From assembly GCF_024753135.1 (NCBI RefSeq), contig NZ_JANUGP010000032.1:1-64000 (forward strand): a DNA stretch of 64,000 nucleotides. Direction: 5' to 3'. Under the pieces are notes generated by a model that saw only the letters and a program-made list of their open reading frames with translations, was not told the DNA's origin and did not search any database. The position numbers and the translations under genes are program-made. Numbering within the stretch: position 1 is the stretch's first letter; the number at the start of each line of letters is the position of its first letter. Below, one piece after another: positions 6,847 through 14,436 of the stretch. This DNA comes from Streptomyces pyxinicus. Its GTDB lineage: Bacteria > Actinomycetota > Actinomycetes > Streptomycetales > Streptomycetaceae.

Positions 6847-9279
6847 TCAGCCGCCGGGCACGAGGTCGGCCCAGACCTGTTTGCCGCCGCTGACGGGGAT
6901 GGTGCCCCAGGCCGCCGACACGGCCTCCACCAGCAGGATGCCGCGTCCCCCGGTGGCCTCCCAGCCGATGCCGGCGGGCTGCACGGGACTGCGCGGCGAG
7001 GAGTCGGCGACGGCCAGCCGCAGCCGGTGGCCGACCAGGCTGAGGTCGAGCCGGACCGGGCCGCCGGTGTGCACGAGGGCGTTGGTGACGAGTTCGGAGA
7101 CCACCAGCAGGGCCGCGTCGAGGGTGTCGCGCGGCACGCCCCAGGCGCGCAGGGTGCGCCGGGTGAAGCGGCGGGCGTGCCGGACCGCCTCGGGGACCCG
7201 CCACACCGTCCAGCTCTCGCGCAGCGGGCGGACGGCCATGCCGTCGTAGCGCATGACCAGCAGGGCCACGTCGTCGCCGCGGTGGGCGCCGGCGAGCAGG
7301 GCGTCGGCGACCAGCCCGAGGTGGCCGGGGTCGGCGGCGGCCAGTTCGCGGGCCAGCCGGTCCATGCCGGTGTCGAGGTCGGTTCCGGCGGACTCCACCA
7401 GACCGTCGGTGGTCAGCGCGATCACCGTGCCGGGCCGCAGCCGCAGCGGGGTGATCGGGTACTCGGCCTGGACCAGCACCCCGAGCGGGGGGCCGCCCTC
7501 CGCGTGCACGATCTCGGCCGAGCCGTCCGGGTGCCGCAGCACGGGCTGGGGGTGCCCGGCCCGGACGCACCAGGCGGTGCCCTGTTCCATGTCGACGTCG
7601 ACGTACACGCAGGTGGCGAAGAGGTCGCTCTCCATGTCGAGCAGCAGCCGGTTGGCGTGCGCGACGACGACGTCCGGGGGGTGTCCCTCGGCGGCGTAGG
7701 CGCGCAGCGCGGTGCGCATCTGGCCCATCAGGGTGGCGGCGCCCGCGTTGTGGCCCTGGACGTCGCCGATCACGAGTGCGACGTGGTTGTCGGCGAGCGG
7801 GATCACGTCGTACCAGTCGCCGCCGACCTCCAGGCCCGCGGTGGCGGGCAGATAGCGGGCGACGGCGACCGCGCCGGGCAGCCGGGGCAGCCGGCGGGGC
7901 AGCAAGGTGCGCTGGAGCATGCCGACGAGTTCGTGCTCGGCGTCGAAGGCGTGCGCGCGCACCAGGGCCTGGCCGGTCAGGCCGGCGCAGGCGGTGAGCA
8001 GGGCGCGTTCGTCGGGGCCGAAGTCGTGCGGGCGGTCCCAGCCGATCAGGCAGGCGCCGGCCATGCGGGAGCCGGCGGGCAGCGGCAGCACCGCGAGGCC
8101 GCCGGGGCCGACCTCGGCGAGGGCGGGCTCCAGGGTGCTGCCGGCCGGCCAGATCCGGGCGCGGCTCTCGCGCAGCGCGGTGGCCAGTGTGGGCATCGCG
8201 CGCACCGGGGCGTCCGGCCATTCGGTGCGCCACTCGCCGCGCCACAGTTCGGGCCACGCCTCCGGTTCGGGCGGGTCGAGGACGGTGACCACGAGCCGCT
8301 CGTTCTCCAGCTCCGCGAGCGCGATGCGGTCGGCCCGCAGCGGCTCGCGCAGCGCGGCGACGACGGCCCGGCCGACGTCCTTGACGGTGCCGGCGGTGGC
8401 CAGGGCGGCGGCGAGGCGCTGGACGCGGGCCACGTCGGTGACGTCGGAGCGCAGTGTGGAGGCGTCGGCGACGGTGCCGACGAGCCGGGGCGGGCGGCCC
8501 TCGCCGGCGGGCAGCAGCCGGCCGCGCAGCCGCAGCCACCTGGGCGGTCCCGCGGGCTGGAGCACCCGGAACTCCAGTTCGCGGTCGCCGATGGACATGT
8601 GGTCGGCCTCGACCACGGACATCAGCGCCGGCAGATCCTCGGGCACGGTCCGCCCGAGCAGGGTCTCCACCCGGCCGTCGAACTCGTCGCGGGCCGTCCC
8701 GAACAGCCCGAGGATCTCGTCGCCGACCTCGATCCGGCCCGTGTCCGTGGCCAGTGCGAAGGCGTCCGGTGCGGACCGGTCGGCACCGGCGGCGGGGGTC
8801 GCCCGCGTGGGTACGGCGACGGCGCCGGCGATCAGCTCCAGGCAGGCCCGGTCGGTGTCGCCGAACCCGCCGGGCCGTTCGCTGACCGCCAGCAGGCAGC
8901 CGCCGCCGGGCGGACCGAGGGGCAGGGCGGTCACCGAGAAGCCGGCGGCCGGGGCACGCCGGGCCTCGGGGCCGCCGGCCAGGTCCTCCGGGCCCAGCCG
9001 GCACGGCCGTCCCTCGCGGTGGGCCCGCGCGACCGGTGAGGTCCCGTCGGCCGGGTAGGTGTCGCGCAGCCCGTACAGGGTGCGGGGCAGGCCCGCCGAC
9101 TCGGCCAGGCACAGGCGGGCGGGGTCGTCGCCGGGCGCGTACACCCCGGCGAAGGACGCGGCGGCGAACACCAGCGCCTGTTCGAGCAGGCGGCGGAGCC
9201 GGTCGGGTGTAGGCGGCGACGCGTCGAGCGCTTCGAGCGCGGCCTTGGCACGCTCCGGCACCGCCCTTGTTCCGCTCAC
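6847..9279 (-). CDS. SpoIIE phosphatase with GAF-PAS-GAF sensors and a histidine-kinase-type ATPase domain
   Basis: An 810-residue signalling protein that would dephosphorylate a STAS anti-sigma antagonist. Domain order: GAF about 25-155, PAS-like about 180-275, GAF about 290-445, PP2C/SpoIIE 455-680 (metal-binding GGDWYD at 487-492, GDVQGH 505-510, TTDGL 624-628, GDD 668-670), then an RsbW-like HATPase about 690-808 (VVSELVTNALVH N-box at 726-737, ATGGRGI). It therefore combines phosphatase and anti-sigma kinase modules. The GTG at 9279 is chosen because GAGGG precedes it; an earlier GTG at 9297 lacks a site. It is divergent from a second SpoIIE phosphatase across 326 bases. No membrane segment, so cytoplasmic. 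Confidence 0.92.
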   Translation of the reverse strand: MSGTRAVPERAKAALEALDASPPTPDRLRRLLEQALVFAAASFAGVYAPGDDPARLCLAESAGLPRTLYGLRDTYPADGTSPVARAHREGRPCRLGPEDLAGGPEARRAPAAGFSVTALPLGPPGGGCLLAVSERPGGFGDTDRACLELIAGAVAVPTRATPAAGADRSAPDAFALATDTGRIEVGDEILGLFGTARDEFDGRVETLLGRTVPEDLPALMSVVEADHMSIGDRELEFRVLQPAGPPRWLRLRGRLLPAGEGRPPRLVGTVADASTLRSDVTDVARVQRLAAALATAGTVKDVGRAVVAALREPLRADRIALAELENERLVVTVLDPPEPEAWPELWRGEWRTEWPDAPVRAMPTLATALRESRARIWPAGSTLEPALAEVGPGGLAVLPLPAGSRMAGACLIGWDRPHDFGPDERALLTACAGLTGQALVRAHAFDAEHELVGMLQRTLLPRRLPRLPGAVAVARYLPATAGLEVGGDWYDVIPLADNHVALVIGDVQGHNAGAATLMGQMRTALRAYAAEGHPPDVVVAHANRLLLDMESDLFATCVYVDVDMEQGTAWCVRAGHPQPVLRHPDGSAEIVHAEGGPPLGVLVQAEYPITPLRLRPGTVIALTTDGLVESAGTDLDTGMDRLARELAAADPGHLGLVADALLAGAHRGDDVALLVMRYDGMAVRPLRESWTVWRVPEAVRHARRFTRRTLRAWGVPRDTLDAALLVVSELVTNALVHTGGPVRLDLSLVGHRLRLAVADSSPRSPVQPAGIGWEATGGRGILLVEAVSAAWGTIPVSGGKQVWADLVPGG

Positions 9280-9605
9280 AGCGGCGCCCTCACTCACCAC
9301 GTCGCCATTACAGCGCGCGCCCGGCGCCCGCGCAGCCCCTGTGCGGGGACCGGGTGGGCGGGGAGGTTCGGCGGGAACGACGCGGCACACCGGACCGGCC
9401 GTCCGGGGAGGGCCGGGGCCGTCAGGGCGCCGGTCCGCCCCGGGATGCCGGCCGCCTGTCCGGTCGTACCCCCGGGTGCGCCCGGTCGGGACCCGGCGGG
9501 GTGGGCGCCGACCGGGGTCGGGGCGTTCGCCGTGCGCGGGGCCGGTTCGCGAGGGAACCTTGATCCTTGGACATGTCGCGCGGCCGGTACGAGGAGGTGG
9601 TCGGC
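9280..9605. other. Divergent intergenic region between two SpoIIE phosphatase genes
   Basis: This 326-base region must contain both promoters. I see no convincing consensus pair. A short inverted repeat GGTTC/GAACC with a 6-base loop (9544-9559) lies 46 bases before the plus-strand start and is the only structured element noted. Long open frames crossing the region on both strands are shadows. Confidence 0.35.
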
Positions 9606-11744
9606 GTGTCCGACGGGCCGGAGGCGGGACGGACGCCGGCGGGCGCCGGGGCGGCCGTCGGCCCGCCGGTGCTGTCGCTCGCGCTGGCCACCCTGCTGGA
9701 GGCGGTGCACGCGCACTCCGGCGCGGTGTACCTGCTCAGGCCCGACGAGCCGGTGCTGGAGATGGCGGTGACGGCGGGCATGCCCCGGGCCTTCGCCGCC
9801 CCCTGGCAGCGGGTGGGCCTGAGCGCGCCGATCCCGGTCGCCGAGGCGGTGCGCGAACGCCGGGTGGTGTGGGTGGGCGGCGAGGTGCAGATGGCCCGCC
9901 GCTACCCCAGGATCGCGGTGGTGCTGCCGTACCCCTTCGCCCTCGCGGCGGCACCCGTGGCGACCGGCGCGAAGGTGTACGGCGCGGTGTTCGTGACCTG
10001 GCCCGGCGCCCACCCCCCGGAGCTGTCGGAGGCGGAGCGCGAGCAGGTGACGGCGGCCTGCGAGCGGCTGGCCCTGCGCCTGGAACGGGCCGCGCGGGAC
10101 AGGCGGCACGTCGGGCCCGAGGCCGATCTCCTCGCCGCGCCGCCGGCCGGCATCGCCGACTCGCTGGGCTCGGTCGAGGCGACGCGCATGGTGTCGCGGC
10201 TGCCGTACGGTCTGGCCTCGCTGGATCTGCACGGCAGGATCGGCTTCGTCAACGCCGCCGCCGTCGAACTGCTCGGCCGGCCTGCCGAGGACCTGCTCGG
10301 CACCCTGCCCTGGGTGTCGTTGTCCTGGCTGAACGACCCGATGTACGAGGACCGTTACCGGGCGGCGCTGATCAGCCAGCAGGTGGTGTCGTTCGTGGCG
10401 CTGCGCCCGCCCGGCGACTGGCTGTCGTTCCGGCTGTACCCGAGCACGAGCGGGCTGAGCGTGCGCGTCACCCGGGCCCGCGCGGTGACGGAACTGGCGC
10501 GCGCCGCCCCGGAGGTGAGTCCGCGGCCGGCCCGGCTGGTGACGATCTCCCAGGTGCTGAGCCTCGCGGGCGCGCTGACCGAGGCGGTCGGCGTGCGGGA
10601 CGTCGTCCAGCTCGTGTGGGAGGAGGTGGTTCCGGCCGTCGGCGGCCAGGCCCTGGCGGTCCTCGCCCAGCAGGGCGGCCGGCTGCATGTGCTGGGGCAC
10701 CGGGGATACCGGGACCCGCGGGTGGTGGAGCGGTTCGACGGGCTGCCGCTGACCGAGCCGACCCCGGGCACCCACGTCCTGAACAGCGGAGTGCCCGCGT
10801 TCTTCGGCTCGCGGGCGGAGCTGGAGCGCCTGTACCCGAACCGGGGCGACACCCCGGACGGCTACGCCGCCTGGGCCTATCTGCCGCTGGTCGCCTCGGG
10901 CCGGCCGGTGGGCACCTGCGTGCTGGCGTACGCCGAGCCGCACGTCTTCCCCGCCGACGAGCGGGCCGTCCTGACCTCCCTCGGCGGTCTGATCGCCCAG
11001 GCCCTGGAGCGGGCCCGGCTCTACGACGCCAAGCTCCGGCTGGCCCACGGGCTCCAGCAGGCGCTGCTGCCGCACTCGTTGCCCGCGCTGCCGGGCATCG
11101 AGGCGGCGGCCCGCTATCTGCCGGCCACGCACGGCATGGAGATCGGCGGCGACTTCTACGACCTGGTGCCGGCCCGGCCGCTGGCGGCGGCGGTGATCGG
11201 CGACGTCCAGGGACACAATGTGACGGCGGCGGCTCTGATGGGGCAGATCCGTACCGGGGTCCGCGCCTACACCACGGTCGGGCAGGCCCCGCACGAGGTG
11301 ATGAGCAGCACCAACCGGCTGCTGACGGACCTCGGCAGCGAGTTGTTCGCGAGCTGTCTGTACCTGCGCCTCGACCCGGCGCGCGGCCGGGCCGTGATGG
11401 CGCGGGCGGGCCATCCGCCGCCGCTGCTGCGCCGACCCGACGGACGGGTCCGGGTGCTGGACCTGGCCGGGGGCCCGCTGCTGGGCATCGACGCGGCGGC
11501 CGTCTATCCGACGACCGAGGTCGCGCTCGCACCCGGTTCGGTGCTCGTCCTCTACACCGACGGCCTGGTGGAATCCCCCGGCGTCGACATCGAGGACGCC
11601 CTCGTGAACCTCGGCGGGCTCCTCTCGGAAGCCGGCGACCAGCCGCTGGAGAGCCTCGCGGACGAGATCCTGCGGCACAGCGCGGCGGCCCGGGAGCGGC
11701 TGGACGACGTGGCGGTCCTGCTGCTGCGGGCCGGCGACCGCTGA
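9606..11744 (+). CDS. SpoIIE phosphatase with GAF-PAS-GAF sensors
   Basis: A 712-residue cytoplasmic PP2C-type phosphatase related to its divergent neighbour but without the C-terminal ATPase domain. An N-terminal GAF-like region covers about 20-165, a PAS domain about 200-290 (LPYGLASLDLHGRIGFVN is its characteristic strand), a second GAF about 320-470, and SpoIIE about 480-712 with GGDFYD, GDVQGH, YTDGL and LDDVAVLLL motifs. The start is set at GTG 9606 because GAGGAGG sits 8 bases upstream; the in-frame ATG at 9573 has no such site. It probably responds to a small ligand or redox cue and acts on a STAS protein; the partner is not identified. Confidence 0.92.
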   Translation: MSDGPEAGRTPAGAGAAVGPPVLSLALATLLEAVHAHSGAVYLLRPDEPVLEMAVTAGMPRAFAAPWQRVGLSAPIPVAEAVRERRVVWVGGEVQMARRYPRIAVVLPYPFALAAAPVATGAKVYGAVFVTWPGAHPPELSEAEREQVTAACERLALRLERAARDRRHVGPEADLLAAPPAGIADSLGSVEATRMVSRLPYGLASLDLHGRIGFVNAAAVELLGRPAEDLLGTLPWVSLSWLNDPMYEDRYRAALISQQVVSFVALRPPGDWLSFRLYPSTSGLSVRVTRARAVTELARAAPEVSPRPARLVTISQVLSLAGALTEAVGVRDVVQLVWEEVVPAVGGQALAVLAQQGGRLHVLGHRGYRDPRVVERFDGLPLTEPTPGTHVLNSGVPAFFGSRAELERLYPNRGDTPDGYAAWAYLPLVASGRPVGTCVLAYAEPHVFPADERAVLTSLGGLIAQALERARLYDAKLRLAHGLQQALLPHSLPALPGIEAAARYLPATHGMEIGGDFYDLVPARPLAAAVIGDVQGHNVTAAALMGQIRTGVRAYTTVGQAPHEVMSSTNRLLTDLGSELFASCLYLRLDPARGRAVMARAGHPPPLLRRPDGRVRVLDLAGGPLLGIDAAAVYPTTEVALAPGSVLVLYTDGLVESPGVDIEDALVNLGGLLSEAGDQPLESLADEILRHSAAARERLDDVAVLLLRAGDR

Positions 11745-11768
11745 GGCCGCTCCCGGAGGGGTCCGGGC

Positions 11769-11800
11769 ACGCCCGGCCGGATCGGCGCCCGGCCGGGCGT
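11769..11800. terminator. Bidirectional terminator hairpin
   Basis: Perfect 12-bp arms ACGCCCGGCCGG and CCGGCCGGGCGT with an 8-base loop lie between the convergent phosphatase and protease genes. There is no T-run, as is common in Streptomyces. Confidence 0.6.
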
Positions 11801-11842
11801 ACGCGCCCAGTGCCTGCCTGCCCCGCCGGCCCCGCCTGTCCG

Positions 11843-13180
11843 CTAGTTCGTGCCGGTCATGGCCGAACCGTCATCGGCGGAACCGTCTCCGGACTGGTCC
11901 CCGGCGCCGGACTCATCCCCGGCCCCGGCCCCGGCGCCGGACTGGTCCCCGGCGCCCGCACCCGACTGGTCCCCGGCACCGTCTTGACCACCCGTGTCGT
12001 CCTGGCCGCCCGCGCCCGCCTGTCCGCCCCCGGCGCCCAGCGTCGCGCCCGTGGCCTGGAGTGCCGCGGTGACCGGCTGGAAGAAGGTCTCGCCGCCGTT
12101 GGTGCAGTCGCCGCTGCCGCCCGAGGTGAGGCCGAGGGCGCTGCCGTCCTGGGTGAACAGGGAGCCGCCGCTGTCACCCGGTTCGGCGCACACGTTCGTC
12201 TGGATGAGCCCGGTGACGGTGTCGACGCCGCCCGGGTCGGTCTCGCTCTGGAAGTTGACGGTGGCGTCGAGCCCGGTGACCTGGCCGTCGTGCAGCCCGG
12301 TGGTGGAGCCCATCCGGAACACGGACTGGCCGACGGTGGCGTCGGCGGCCTGGTTGATCTGTACGGTCTGACCGTTGCCGACGTTGACCTCGCTGGGCGC
12401 CTGGGTGCCGGCGTCGTCGTACTTGACCAGGGCGAAGTCGTTGCCCGGGAAGGTGGCCTGGTCGACCGTGGCGACGGGCCGGCCGCCCTGCGAGTCGGAC
12501 CACTGCTTGGCGGCGACCCCGCAGTGACCGGCCGTCAGGAAGGCGGGACTGCCGTCGGAGGCCGTGACGTTGAAGCCGAGGGAGCAGCGGACGCCGCCCT
12601 CCTGGGTCTGGGAGAAGATGGCGTCGCCGCCCGAGACGAAGGTCTTGAAGGTGCCGGCGGACCGCTTCAGGGTCGCGGTGCCGGACCCGAGGCCGTGCAC
12701 GGTCGACTCCAGCCGGTCCCATCGCGCGCCGGTGACGGTGGAGTCGGCGGTGACGAGGACCTTGTTGGTGCGCGGGTCGACGGCCCACGAGGTGCCCGGG
12801 ATGGTCGCCTTCGACTTGAGCGTGCCGGCGGCCGACCGGAGTTCGGCGATGCTGTTGTCCACCTGGCGGACGACGGCGCCGGCCCGCTCGGCCCGCGCCA
12901 CGAGGTCGTCGCCGGCGCCGGCCACGTCGACGACGAGCTGCCGCTTGGCGGTGTCGTAGTAGGAGCCGGCGAAGGCCGCGCCGAGCGTCTTGCGCACCTG
13001 GGCGGCGAGGCCCGGGGCGTCCCCGGCCTTGAGGGTCCTGGCGGTGCCCGCGGCCCGGCCCTGATCGCCGCCGTCCTGGGCCGCGTTGGCGTGGGGCAGC
13101 AGCAGTGCCGCCGCTCCGAGCGCCGCGACACCGCCCACCGCTATCGCGGCCTTGCGCTTGGGCATTCGCTTGTGACTCAA
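11843..13180 (-). CDS. Secreted S1 (streptogrisin/alpha-lytic type) serine protease with a Gly/Asp/Gln-rich tail
   Basis: A 445-residue secreted preproprotease. Residues 1-33 are a signal peptide (KRK n-region, hydrophobic core, ANA cleavage). Residues about 45-185 are an alpha-lytic-type pro-domain that guides folding. The mature chymotrypsin-fold enzyme has H219 (LTAGHCG), D248 (GNDFALVKY) and S337 (PGDSGGS), with likely disulfides C199-C220 and C331-C359. From about 382 a low-complexity tail of repeated GDQSGAG/GAGDES units reaches the end, unlike the usual short streptogrisins. A TTG start at 13180 is preferred because AGGAGG lies 9 bases upstream; the ATG five codons later is 24 bases from it. 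The gene abuts the broken end of an exporter gene. Confidence 0.9.
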   Translation of the reverse strand: MSHKRMPKRKAAIAVGGVAALGAAALLLPHANAAQDGGDQGRAAGTARTLKAGDAPGLAAQVRKTLGAAFAGSYYDTAKRQLVVDVAGAGDDLVARAERAGAVVRQVDNSIAELRSAAGTLKSKATIPGTSWAVDPRTNKVLVTADSTVTGARWDRLESTVHGLGSGTATLKRSAGTFKTFVSGGDAIFSQTQEGGVRCSLGFNVTASDGSPAFLTAGHCGVAAKQWSDSQGGRPVATVDQATFPGNDFALVKYDDAGTQAPSEVNVGNGQTVQINQAADATVGQSVFRMGSTTGLHDGQVTGLDATVNFQSETDPGGVDTVTGLIQTNVCAEPGDSGGSLFTQDGSALGLTSGGSGDCTNGGETFFQPVTAALQATGATLGAGGGQAGAGGQDDTGGQDGAGDQSGAGAGDQSGAGAGAGDESGAGDQSGDGSADDGSAMTGTN

Positions 13181-13363
13181 CCTTCTCGACCTCCTGGGTA
13201 CGGGGGCCTGCCGCTGTCGGGCAGTGCGGATCGGGGCGCCTGGATGGCCGTAGGTACGCGGGGGCCACGCGGGGCGTTCAATTCCGTTTCCCAACGCCTT
13301 GTGTGAGGCGGGAATCGGCCAAAGACGGTCTGACAACGCGTGGTTGCGGATCGGTGACGTTCC

Positions 13364-14435
13364 GTGCCGATCGCGTACCGGAATCCCCGCTTCAGGGAAT
13401 CTCTGGAGGAGCAGCAGCGGCTCGGGGTGCCGAGCGCCTGGCTCGGGGTGGTCGCGCCCACGCTGGCCACCCTCAACAGCGCGCTCATCCTGTGGATCGG
13501 CGGGCTGCGCGCGGTCGAGGGGCACCTCTCGGTGGGTCTGCTGGTCGCCTTCCAGGCGCTGGTCACCCGCTTCACCGCCCCGCTGACCCGGCTGAACGGG
13601 GTGGCCGGCCGCATCCAGGACTTCGCGGCCGACGTGGCCCGGCTGAAGGACGTGGAGAACTTCCGGGCCGACCCGCTCCACGCCCGCCCCGGCACCGGCG
13701 ACTCCACGCGCCGGCTGCACGGGCACGTCGAGCTTGGAGAACGTCACCTTCGGGTACAGCCCGCTGGACGAGCCGCTGCTGAGCGGCTTCGACCTGACCG
13801 TGGGGCCGGGTCGGCAGGTGGCGCTGGTGGGTGGTTCGGGCAGCGGCAAGTCGACGGTCTCCCGGCTGATCGCGGGCCTGTACACGCCCTGGGACGGGGT
13901 GATCCGCGTCGACGGCCGCCGTCTGGAGGACATCCCGCGCGGCGCGCTCGCCGCCTCCGTCTCCTTCGTCGACCAGGACGTGTTCCTGTTCGAGGGCACG
14001 GTCCGCGACAACGTGGCGCTGTGGGACCCGTCGATCCCGGACGAGGCGGTGGTGGCGGCGCTGCGGGACGCGGCCCTGTACGGCGTGGTGACGCGCCGGC
14101 CCGGCGGCATCCACAGCCAGGTGACGCAGGACGGGCGGAACTTCTCCGGCGGGCAGCGCCAACGCCTGTAGATCGCGCGGGCGTTGGTGCGCCGGCCCAG
14201 CGTCCTGGTGCTGGACGAGGTGACCAGCGCGCTGGACGCGGAGACCGAGCTGGTCGTGATGGACAACCTGCGCCGGCGCGGCTGCGCCTGTGTGGTGATC
14301 GCGCACCGGCTGAGCACGGTCCGCGACAGCGACGAGATCGTGGTGCTCCAGCACGGCACGGTGGTCGAACGCGGCCGGCACGAGGACCTGGTGGCGCGCG
14401 GCGGCACCTACGCGGCACTGGTCAGGGAGCGCTGA
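13364..14435 (+). pseudogene. Remnant of NHLP/NHLM-type bacteriocin export ABC transporter 1 (peptidase-type subunit)
   Basis: The C-terminal part of a peptidase-containing ABC exporter. The last transmembrane region is readable (RLGVPSAWLGVV, LSVGLLVAFQALVTRFTAPL) followed by the nucleotide-binding domain with Walker A GGSGSGKST, signature FSGGQRQRL and Walker B VLVLDEVTS. Three lesions are visible. The N-terminal C39 peptidase and most membrane helices are absent upstream of about 13390. An extra T at 13734-13735 shifts the frame (GAGCTTGGAG instead of GAGCTGGAG). A TAG at 14169-14171 replaces the GAG that should follow QRQRL. The intact second subunit starts 2 bases after the stop. The gene is dead; sensible codons persist between lesions, so decay is fairly recent. 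Confidence 0.82.
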
Positions 14436-14436
14436 G

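Noticed and set aside
9059..13306. A 1415-codon plus-strand open frame
   Set aside because: It crosses two well-supported genes in wrong frames and a third antisense. Composition is Arg/Gly/Ala-rich shadow typical of 72% GC DNA.
13364..14435. Programmed frameshift or stop readthrough in exporter subunit 1
   Set aside because: The gene also lacks its whole N-terminal peptidase and membrane part, so recoding would not restore a working protein.
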